A DNA stretch of 41,451 bases. It comes from Maritimibacter harenae. GTDB lineage: Bacteria > Pseudomonadota > Alphaproteobacteria > Rhodobacterales > Rhodobacteraceae. This document shows positions 7,932 to 14,723 of the stretch, one piece after another. The notes below the pieces were generated by a model that was given only the letters and a program-made list of their open reading frames with translations, made no database searches and was not told the DNA's origin. Location: assembly GCF_009882975.1 (NCBI RefSeq), contig NZ_WTUX01000019.1:713820-755270 (forward strand). The letters run 5' to 3'. Position 1 is the stretch's first letter; the number at the start of each line of letters is the position of its first letter. The position numbers and the translations under genes were made by a program.

Positions 7932-7987
7932 TCCTGTCTTTCCTGTGAGGTTCGCGTTTCTTGGTATCTTGGGTTTTTCAGAGACGA

Positions 7988-8014
7988 TGCCCGGCCGTGT
8001 GACACGGCCGGGCA
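7988..8014. terminator. Intercistronic hairpin between dehydrogenase and cytochrome genes
   Basis: An 11-bp perfect GC-rich stem (bases 7988-7998 with 8004-8014, TGCCCGGCCGT and its complement) closes a 5-base loop. No T-run follows on either strand, so it more likely acts as an RNA-stabilising or partial attenuating element downstream of the dehydrogenase than as a full terminator. Confidence 0.6.
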
Positions 8015-8033
8015 CCCTGGTTTCTGCTCAGTC

Positions 8034-9779
8034 TCAGAGAGCGAAGACGTAGAGCATGTTGGCCACTTGCGTCTGCTCGATCTCCGGGTGTCCGAAGGAG
8101 CCCAGGCCCAGCGGACCGGCCGTGATGGCGACGTACTGCTTGCCGTCCACCGCGTAGGTCATGGCCGGGGCCTTGAACACGCCACCGACGTTGATCGACC
8201 ACAGCTGTTCCAGCGTGTCGGCGTCATAGGCGCCGAAGGTGCCGTCGAGCTCGCCGACCCACACCAGGCCCGGCGTCAGCATGACACCGGCATAGCCCGG
8301 GTATTCGCGGATCGTCTTGTTGTCGACTTCGCCGGTCGCCGCGTTCACACGCAGGATCGAACCGTCCATCTCACCGCTGTCGGAGTTCGAGCCACCGGTG
8401 AAGATGGTGCCCGGAATCACATCCTCCGGGGCCACCGGAACGGTTTCAAGTTCCGAACAGCCCTCGATGGAGTGGCCGTAGGCCTGACCGGTTTCCGGGT
8501 TGTAGGCGGTGGGCCAGAAGTTGATGCCGCCTTGCAGGTGCGGGCAGTTCTCGATCGGGCCACCGTCACGCCGAAGCGTGACATCCTCGGCGTAGCTCTG
8601 CAGGGAAGCGTTCGGATCGTAGTTGACCGGTTTGCCCGTCTTCGGGTCGATGCCCGGGGTCCAGTTCAGCTTCTCCACATACTGACCGCTGTTGATGAAC
8701 GAGCCATTGTTGCGGTCGAGGTTGTAGAAGATGCCGTTACGGCCGAAGTGGGCCACGACCTTACGCATCTCGCCGTCGACTTCCTGGTCGATCAGCAGGT
8801 GCGAGCCGACCTCGTCGTAGTCGAGGTAGTCGCCCGGCGTATACTGGAAGTGCCACTTCAGTTCGCCAGTGTCGGCATCGAGCGCGATCGCCGAGTTCGA
8901 GTAGAGGTTGTCGCCGGGGCGATACTCGGGGTCATACATCGGGACCGGGTTGCCAGTGCCGTAGATCAGCGTGTTGGTTTCCGGGTCATAGGAGCCCGTC
9001 ACCCACGCCGCGGCGCCGCCTGTCTTCCAGCAATCGGGGTTGCCCGATTCCTCGCAGAGCCAGGTTTCGGAGCCGGGCTGGCCCGGTTCCGGCACGGTGT
9101 AGAAGCGCCAGATCTCGTCGCCGGTGGCCGCATCGAGAGCGGCGATCCAGCCGCGCGTGGCCCAGTCACCGTAGGATTGGCCGACGATGATCTTATCGCC
9201 AACGGCGAGAGGCGCGCCAGTAAACCCTTCTCCAGGCTGATCGGCGACCTGTTTTTCCCAGACGATATCACCGGAGGCGTCGTCACAGGCAACGACCCGA
9301 CCATCCGGAAGGTTGGTCACGACCAAGTCGCCCGAAAGCGCGAGACCCCGGTTCGCGACGAGGATGCCAAGGCTCGGGTCGCGGTCCACGGCCGTGTCGC
9401 AGATCCATTCGATCTGGCCCTTCTCGCCCGAGGAGACGTCGATCTTGTACGGCGTGCCCCAGGGGTCCGTGACGTACAACTTGCCGTCCTTGACGAGCGG
9501 CGTGGTCTCCATCGCGCCGGCGCCGAAGGCCGACGGCTCGGTGCCGCCCAGTGGGACGGCGAAGGCAAGCTCCATGTCGCCCACGTTTTCGGGCGTGATT
9601 TCGTCGAGCGGCGAATAGCGATGCGACGAGTAATTGCCGTGAACCGTCAGCCAGTTCGCGGCCTCGTCACCCATCGCGGACATTTCGAGTCGTTCGGGCG
9701 TCGCGGGCTCCGCGACGGCTCCTGACACGAAAAGTCCGGTTGCAGCCAAGGCGGCAACCGACAGATTGGTGATCTTCAT
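8034..9779 (-). CDS. PQQ-dependent alcohol dehydrogenase (methanol/ethanol family), probably lanthanide type
   Basis: Periplasmic quinoprotein of 581 residues, with a signal peptide (about residues 1-23) and an eight-bladed propeller with repeated Trp-docking motifs such as GDEIWRF and GELKWHF. It would oxidise a primary alcohol and pass electrons to the downstream cytochrome c. The catalytic segment is GDYLDYDEVGSH: Asp320 is the catalytic Asp, and Asp322, two residues later, is the residue that marks lanthanide-binding XoxF/PedH-type enzymes where calcium enzymes have Ala or Ser. The vicinal Cys pair normally just before the NRG motif is absent: NRG starts at Asn143, and residues 138-139 are Gly-Ile, with only a lone Cys127 nearby. 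GGAGG precedes the ATG. The substrate (methanol, ethanol or other) cannot be assigned. Confidence 0.88.
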   Translation of the reverse strand: MKITNLSVAALAATGLFVSGAVAEPATPERLEMSAMGDEAANWLTVHGNYSSHRYSPLDEITPENVGDMELAFAVPLGGTEPSAFGAGAMETTPLVKDGKLYVTDPWGTPYKIDVSSGEKGQIEWICDTAVDRDPSLGILVANRGLALSGDLVVTNLPDGRVVACDDASGDIVWEKQVADQPGEGFTGAPLAVGDKIIVGQSYGDWATRGWIAALDAATGDEIWRFYTVPEPGQPGSETWLCEESGNPDCWKTGGAAAWVTGSYDPETNTLIYGTGNPVPMYDPEYRPGDNLYSNSAIALDADTGELKWHFQYTPGDYLDYDEVGSHLLIDQEVDGEMRKVVAHFGRNGIFYNLDRNNGSFINSGQYVEKLNWTPGIDPKTGKPVNYDPNASLQSYAEDVTLRRDGGPIENCPHLQGGINFWPTAYNPETGQAYGHSIEGCSELETVPVAPEDVIPGTIFTGGSNSDSGEMDGSILRVNAATGEVDNKTIREYPGYAGVMLTPGLVWVGELDGTFGAYDADTLEQLWSINVGGVFKAPAMTYAVDGKQYVAITAGPLGLGSFGHPEIEQTQVANMLYVFAL

Positions 9780-9842
9780 TTTCACATTCCTCCCTTCGTA
9801 ACCATCCGCCCCGAACGCCAAGCGTCCGGCAGCGGCTGGAAC

Positions 9843-9897
9843 CATTGGAACGTGAAGTCCGATCAGATGGTTCAATGCCTTACATTGTGAAAATGAA
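9843..9897. promoter_or_regulatory. Candidate LysR operator upstream of the PQQ dehydrogenase
   Basis: The 126-base gap before the dehydrogenase holds related half-sites: CATTGGAAC at 9843-9851, GTTCAATG at 9870-9877 (inverted) and CATTGTGAA at 9883-9891. TTCAATG and CATTGTGAA form an imperfect palindrome at 9871-9891, in line with T-N11-A type LysR sites. A similar CATTGCGAA lies just upstream of the lysR gene. No clear -35/-10 pair was identified. Confidence 0.45.
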
Positions 9898-9905
9898 TTT
9901 TCGAG

Positions 9906-10919
9906 TTATTCCGCAGCCTTGTGGGTATGCGCCACGCCGGGCAGGGGGCGGATGTTCTCGCTCGCGCCGACGTCGGAATAGGTCTCACGCGCATAGGTGC
10001 TTATCCGGTCCGAGAAGGTCGCGAAGGGCTTCAGGCTGCGCAGGTGACGCGGCATGACGAAGACCACGTCACGGATGTGCTGGCCGATGTCGTAGACCTT
10101 GATGCGGTCGCGGACCGTGGTGGGCAGGTTCGGCAGGAGCGAGATCGGCGTGTGGCAGGTGGCCAGCCCCGCGGCGACGAAATCCACCGCCGCCTGGTGC
10201 GTGATGCAGCCGAAGAACGGCGAGGCGAAGGGCAGCATGGTGCGAAACCAGTTGTCCGAACGCTCCCGCCACGGGATCGCCGGGGTCACGTCCACGTAGC
10301 GCGTCAGCGCTTCCGCATCGTCCGGCACGTCGAACGTCGTCAGGGCCCGTTCGATCGCCGCGTCGGGGACCGACGTGGGCACCACCCAGACGATCTGGTC
10401 GCGGAAGAGATGCTCGATGTGGAACTGTGCGCGCTGGTCGTCGATCGATGCGGACGAGACGACACCGCAGTTGTACTTGTGCGCATTGATGTTCTCGACG
10501 ACCTCTTCCGAGGTGATCGCCCAGTCGAAATCGAAGCGCGCGAACTGGTTCTGCTCCAGCGCGGTGCGCGCCGCGGCCTCGGTGAAGCGCCCGCGCAGGG
10601 ACGGGGTCGTGCCGAAGTGGAGCGTAAGGCGCTTCTCGTCGAACAGCATGCGGTGCTGCTGTTCGGCCTGGTCGAGCTCGGTGAGGATGCGCTTGGCGGT
10701 CTTGTACCAGTAGTCGCCGGCGGCCGTGAGCTTGAGCGCCTCGCCGCGGCCGCGGTAGATCAGCTGGGTGCCAAGCGTCCGCTCCATCTTGGCGAGTTGT
10801 TGGGAGATCGTGGGTTGCGACAATTGCAGCACGCGCTTCGCAGCCGTGATCGACCCTGCGACGACGATCGCGTGCAGGACTTCCATCTGCTTGACGGTCA
10901 GGCGCACCGAGCACCCCAC
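9906..10919 (-). CDS. LysR-family transcriptional regulator
   Basis: 337 residues. The N-terminal winged helix (about residues 5-65) includes TVKQMEVLHAIVVAGSITAAK and TISQQLAKMERTLGTQLIYRG, the standard LysR helix-turn-helix. A LysR substrate-binding-like effector domain follows. GTG at 10919 is the longest start; GTG at 10907 (VRLTVKQ) is also plausible. It lies just upstream of the PQQ dehydrogenase on the same strand, so it probably controls that operon and itself, in keeping with related motifs upstream of both. The effector is unknown, but an alcohol, aldehyde or acid product is a reasonable guess. Confidence 0.85.
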   Translation of the reverse strand: MGCSVRLTVKQMEVLHAIVVAGSITAAKRVLQLSQPTISQQLAKMERTLGTQLIYRGRGEALKLTAAGDYWYKTAKRILTELDQAEQQHRMLFDEKRLTLHFGTTPSLRGRFTEAAARTALEQNQFARFDFDWAITSEEVVENINAHKYNCGVVSSASIDDQRAQFHIEHLFRDQIVWVVPTSVPDAAIERALTTFDVPDDAEALTRYVDVTPAIPWRERSDNWFRTMLPFASPFFGCITHQAAVDFVAAGLATCHTPISLLPNLPTTVRDRIKVYDIGQHIRDVVFVMPRHLRSLKPFATFSDRISTYARETYSDVGASENIRPLPGVAHTHKAAE

Positions 10920-10920
10920 G

Positions 10921-10982
10921 CATTGCGAAATTGCATGAGCATTATTATCTCCCCCAATTCAATCTATGAGTTTCATTACGAA
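10921..10982. promoter_or_regulatory. Candidate LysR autoregulatory sites upstream of lysR
   Basis: CATTGCGAA at 10921-10929 and CATTACGAA at 10974-10982 resemble CATTGTGAA at 9883-9891 before the dehydrogenase. The 274-base stretch 10920-11193 has no gene. Apart from these sites and the hairpin at 11141-11171, nothing else was recognised in it. Confidence 0.4.
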
Positions 10983-11140
10983 CATCAATACATTCCGATC
11001 GCAATGGTATAGGTGATCTGCGTTTTTCCGCTGACGGTGGGCAGGTGTGGTGGGTGCCCCGTGTTGCGGGCTCAACTTATCGGAAAACGCCCCGTTGCGT
11101 GGCGGTGTGCCCGGCGTGGGTTCGGACCGGGAAAACGCGA

Positions 11141-11171
11141 ATCGCCGGGGCGGTCGGGCCGCCCCGGCGAT
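11141..11171 (-). terminator. Rho-independent-like terminator for the Cache protein gene
   Basis: A perfect 13-bp stem (11141-11153 with 11159-11171, ATCGCCGGGGCGG and its complement) closes a 5-base loop. Read on the minus strand, it is followed by a short T-run (GCGTTTTCCC). It lies 22 bases downstream of the end of the Cache gene. Confidence 0.72.
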
Positions 11172-11193
11172 GTCCTGCCCCTCTCGTGGCGTG

Positions 11194-12309
11194 TTAGGCC
11201 ACGCGTTTGTAGCGCTTCTTGTCGTCGGTCGCGGTCGTCAGCGTGTGCAGCCGCGATTGCAGCCGGGCCAGCGCGGTCGACAGAAGATGCGCTTCGTGCG
11301 TGCTGTAGGCCTCGGGCGGGTAGATCACGTGACCGTCCGCGATGGCCGCGGCGTCGCGCGCCAGGTCCGCCAACGGCTTGAGGTACCGCAGGGCGAATAT
11401 CAGGGCGACTGCCGCGATCGCGGTGAAGAGGGCGGCAATCGGCCAGAACATGGACGCCATGACACCCCCCAGTGCGGTCGGGCCGGCGGCCAGCGGAACC
11501 CGCACGACCAGAGACCAACCGAACGCCGGCATGTCGCCCTCGATCATGTCGGGCAGGATGCCGGAGACATAGCGCTCCCCGGCGCCGCCCGACACCTGGG
11601 GCTGGAAGGTGGTGCCCAGGACCGCGCTCGAGCGCAGGCTGGGCTCAAGGACCGCACCGACCAGGTCGCCGTGCGCGTACAACGTTTCGCCGCGGTGGTC
11701 GAGGATGGCCAGGTCGACGCCAAGGCGATCGGCCGCGTCGGCCATGTAGGTCTCGAGCCACGCGGTCTGAAGCCGGTAGACGGCGACGCCCTTCACACGG
11801 CCGGAAATCGGGTCGCGGATCGGGCGCGACATGTTGATGACACCATGACCCGGCTCGCCGGCCGCGGCCGGGATCGTTTCCACCTGGTCGCCGCGCAGCC
11901 CGTTCCGGAACCAGGCCCTGTCGGACATGTCGGTGCCTTCATCGACCCCGGAAGTCGCGGCGACAACGGTGCCGCTCAGGTCAGTGACGGCCGCCCAGTA
12001 GATGCCTTCGGACACCATGGCGGCCACGTCCGACAGGTTGCGGCTGGTGGTGTGGTCGTCAACGTCGACATAGGCGCTGAAGCCCACGAGACTGTCCCAC
12101 TCGCGTTCCAGGACGTTCGACGCGGCGAGCTGCAGCGACCGGGCCGCGTGCTGCGTCACCTCGCTCTGTGCTTCGAACGCGATTTCGTCGATCTTGCGCT
12201 GAGCCGGCAGGAAAAGGACCAGGATCGACAGAAGGATCGCCCCGCCCGCGCAGACGAGAAGCGCGTATTGAATTCGGGGGTAGTAGGGAGTGCGGTCAAT
12301 GCTCAACAT
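11194..12309 (-). CDS. Membrane-bound Cache-domain sensor protein lacking an output domain
   Basis: About 371 residues: an N-terminal transmembrane helix (about residues 14-36), a large periplasmic double-Cache-like domain (about residues 40-285) with SDRAWFRNGL, INMSRPIRDPISG and DLAILDHRGETLYA motifs, a second transmembrane helix (about residues 290-315), and then a short HAMP-like cytoplasmic tail (LRYLKPLADLARDAAAIADG). The protein ends there with no kinase, GGDEF or methyl-accepting domain. The start is uncertain: ATG at 12309 suits an upstream GAGAGG spacing better than ATG at 12318. It is divergent from the exopolysaccharide operon and may sense an external ligand for it. The role in control is inferred. 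Confidence 0.75.
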   Translation of the reverse strand: MLSIDRTPYYPRIQYALLVCAGGAILLSILVLFLPAQRKIDEIAFEAQSEVTQHAARSLQLAASNVLEREWDSLVGFSAYVDVDDHTTSRNLSDVAAMVSEGIYWAAVTDLSGTVVAATSGVDEGTDMSDRAWFRNGLRGDQVETIPAAAGEPGHGVINMSRPIRDPISGRVKGVAVYRLQTAWLETYMADAADRLGVDLAILDHRGETLYAHGDLVGAVLEPSLRSSAVLGTTFQPQVSGGAGERYVSGILPDMIEGDMPAFGWSLVVRVPLAAGPTALGGVMASMFWPIAALFTAIAAVALIFALRYLKPLADLARDAAAIADGHVIYPPEAYSTHEAHLLSTALARLQSRLHTLTTATDDKKRYKRVA

Positions 12310-12460
12310 GGTGGTCATGCCTCTCTGCGAATTAACCAATTGTTCACATTTCCTTTTGTCGAGATTAGGGCGAGAACATGGTTTCCGAAGCACAACCCTG
12401 GGGTGAGATGTGGCGGTGCGCAGGCTTTCGTCGCGCCGTTTCCTCTCATAAAGGATAGGT

Positions 12461-13474
12461 ATGGATCGCCGTACCCTTTTGGCCGGACTCACCGGTGCCA
12501 CAATTGGCCACAGTTTCGTGACGCCACTCTCGGCGGCGGCGCGAACGGACTGGCAGGAATGGAAGAATCGCTTCCTCGCGCCGGACGGGCGCGTCATCGA
12601 TCATCTGCAGGACAATGCCAGCCATTCCGAAGGGCAGGCCTACGGTCTCCTGTTGGCCCAGGCGCATGGCGACCGGGCGGCCTTCGATGCGATCGAGGCG
12701 TGGACGCGCGCGCATCTCCTGGTGCGGGGCGACGCCCTGATGGCCTGGCGCTGGCGTCCGGGGCGGCGCGACGACGACGATCTGCACAGCGCGACCGATG
12801 GCGATCTCCTGCGGGCCTGGGCGCTGATGCGGGCCGAGGTGTTCTCGAACTGGGGCGTGGCCCGGCCCGAGGTTCAAGCCATCGCGCGGGCGCTTGGCGG
12901 CCAATGCCTTGCTCCCGATCCGCGCGCGCCGACCGAACCCGTGCTCCTGCCGTGGGCGCGCGCGCCGGAGCCCGCGGGCCCGCTCGTGTTCAACCCGTCC
13001 TACGTCATGCCGCGCGCGCTACGCGAGCTGGGAACCTATGCCGGGATGGTCGAACTGGTGCGCGCCGCCGACCATGGCGAGACGTTGCTGCGCGAATTGG
13101 CGGAAACGGGGCTCGTCCCCGACTGGACGCGGCTCACCGCGACCGGATTCACGCGGGCCGAGGGATTCAGCGGCCATCACGGCTATGACGCGATCCGGGT
13201 GGCGCTCTACCTCTCCTGGTCCGGGCAGGCCGCGCATCCCGCGCTGCGCCAGAAAATCCCGGTCTTCGCAGGCGGGGGCGAAACTCCGGTGGTGCTTACG
13301 AGAGGCGGGCGGGCGTTGGAAACAAGCACGTTCGCGGGATACCGCGCCATTGCGCGGCTCGTCACATGCGGGCCGGAAATCGCCACGGGCGGGGACGGCG
13401 CGCCCTATTACCCGGCGACCCTCGGACTGCTGGCATCCGTGGCGCGCCGCGAAGGAAAAACCTGCTCCGCCTAG
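12461..13474 (+). CDS. Glycosyl hydrolase family 8 endoglucanase (BcsZ-like)
   Basis: 337 residues with a signal peptide (about residues 1-27, beginning MDRRTLLAGLTG, twin-arginine-like). GH8 features are SEGQAYGLLLAQ with the probable acid Glu57, and SATDGDLLRAWAL with Asp113/Asp115. The rest is an alpha/alpha barrel-like pattern close to BcsZ, which cuts beta-1,4-glucan in the periplasm during export. It is a little shorter than BcsZ homologues of about 350-370 residues, but the core looks complete. The start has AAAGGATAGG upstream. It precedes the HlyD-like and GT2 synthase genes by 99 bases that carry a possible second promoter. Confidence 0.82.
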   Translation: MDRRTLLAGLTGATIGHSFVTPLSAAARTDWQEWKNRFLAPDGRVIDHLQDNASHSEGQAYGLLLAQAHGDRAAFDAIEAWTRAHLLVRGDALMAWRWRPGRRDDDDLHSATDGDLLRAWALMRAEVFSNWGVARPEVQAIARALGGQCLAPDPRAPTEPVLLPWARAPEPAGPLVFNPSYVMPRALRELGTYAGMVELVRAADHGETLLRELAETGLVPDWTRLTATGFTRAEGFSGHHGYDAIRVALYLSWSGQAAHPALRQKIPVFAGGGETPVVLTRGGRALETSTFAGYRAIARLVTCGPEIATGGDGAPYYPATLGLLASVARREGKTCSA

Positions 13475-13517
13475 AAGTTTCCAAACTTTTGACAATCTCA
13501 TCCTTTCCTTTGCTTAA
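13475..13517 (+). promoter_or_regulatory. Candidate promoter with adjacent palindrome upstream of the exporter/synthase genes
   Basis: In the 99-base gap, a perfect palindrome AAGTTTCCAAACTT (13475-13488) directly abuts TTGACA (13489-13494). A 17-base spacer and GCTTAA (13512-13517) follow as a -10-like box. This could be a sigma70 promoter for the HlyD-like and synthase genes with an operator or activator site just upstream. Confidence 0.45.
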
Positions 13518-13573
13518 CGCTGGGGTAAGAAACACGCCCTACGAATCCAACTGAACTTCTTGGGACAATCGTC

Positions 13574-14713
13574 ATGCGTTATCTTCGACTGGTCGTCGGC
13601 TCGCTCGTCATCATCGGTGCGCTTTACATCATCGTGGCCGAACAGGTCACCGGCGCAAGCTCGGACGCCTTCGTGAACGCACCGCTCGTCACCGTGCGTG
13701 CGCCGGTCGCCGGCGAGGTCACCCTGTCGCCGCGCGCGGTGGGGGCGGAAGTCTCGCTGAACACGGTGCTTTTTTCCGTCACGGACAGCCGGGCCGACCG
13801 CGTCCGCCTGAACGACCTGATCCTGGAACGCGACAAGGCAGAGGCCGAGGTCGCGCGGCTCGAAGCGCGCAAGAGCGCTGTCGAGCAGCGGCGCGACCGG
13901 CTCTCCGCCACCTACGAGGATTACGCGACCGCGCGCCTGCGGGAACTGCGCCGGAAGGCGGGGGACACGGTCGAACTTCCGCTGCGCGATCCGGGCGCCG
14001 AGTCGGCAACGCCCGCGCCGAACGCGACGGACCAGGTCGTGTCGCGTGACGATACGCTCGATGGTTCGCTCGCCGCGCCGACGCTCCTGGGGTTCCAGAT
14101 CGACGCCGCGCGGCGCGAGATCTTCCTCGACGACTCCGCCGGGGCGGCCTGGAACTATGCCTACTGGAGTGGCGCCGCGCGTCTCGAGGCGACCCGCATC
14201 CAGGACGACCTTGTCGCCGCGAAGGCGGTGCTCGCCGCCTACGAGGAGCGGATCGACCGCGAACGCGAGCGGCTGATCGGGCTGACCGCGGCCGACGTGA
14301 CCGCGCCCGCCGCCGGCGTGATCTGGGACAAGATGACTGCGGACGGCGTGACAGTTCAGCGTGGAGATCCGGTGATGCAGGTGGCGGATTGCGCGTCCTC
14401 CGTCGTGTCGCTCAGCGTGTCCGAGATCGTCTACAACCGTCTGCGTACCGGCGACCCGGCGGCCTTCCGGCTCTCCGGCGAGGATCACATGATGCAGGGC
14501 ACCGTTGCGCGCCTGGCCGGGTCCGGGGCGGCGACCATCTATGACTCGCTGGCGGTCAAGCCCAGCCGCGAACACCTTGAACGCTACGACGTGACGCTCA
14601 TCGTGCCCGAGCTGCGCCGCGCGCCCATGTCGGAAGGGTGCGGCATCGGGCGTACGGGCCGGGTCTTCTTCGAGGACCGTCCGCTGGATCCGCTGCGTCG
14701 CCTGCTGAACTGA
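13574..14713 (+). CDS. HlyD-like membrane fusion protein of the beta-glucan synthase system (BgsB-like)
   Basis: 379 residues. One N-terminal transmembrane helix (about residues 5-24) is followed by a biotinyl-lipoyl/barrel-sandwich half (VTVRAPVAGEVTLSPRAVGAEV), a coiled-coil region (about residues 75-120 and 200-240, rich in Glu, Arg and Ala), and a second half (VTAPAAGVIWDKMTADGVTVQRGDPVMQVADC). This is the periplasmic adaptor architecture of HlyD/MFP proteins and of the BgsB-type partners of GT2 glucan synthases. It ends 10 bases before the synthase gene, and the two were probably acquired and expressed together. It would link the inner-membrane synthase to the periplasm or outer membrane. 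Confidence 0.8.
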   Translation: MRYLRLVVGSLVIIGALYIIVAEQVTGASSDAFVNAPLVTVRAPVAGEVTLSPRAVGAEVSLNTVLFSVTDSRADRVRLNDLILERDKAEAEVARLEARKSAVEQRRDRLSATYEDYATARLRELRRKAGDTVELPLRDPGAESATPAPNATDQVVSRDDTLDGSLAAPTLLGFQIDAARREIFLDDSAGAAWNYAYWSGAARLEATRIQDDLVAAKAVLAAYEERIDRERERLIGLTAADVTAPAAGVIWDKMTADGVTVQRGDPVMQVADCASSVVSLSVSEIVYNRLRTGDPAAFRLSGEDHMMQGTVARLAGSGAATIYDSLAVKPSREHLERYDVTLIVPELRRAPMSEGCGIGRTGRVFFEDRPLDPLRRLLN

Positions 14714-14723
14714 GCACCACGCC

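Noticed and set aside
11013-11193. Possible small gene between lysR and the Cache gene
   Set aside because: Open frames here run into neighbouring genes in the wrong frame and have no ribosome site; the region is better explained by lysR promoter elements and the terminator hairpin.
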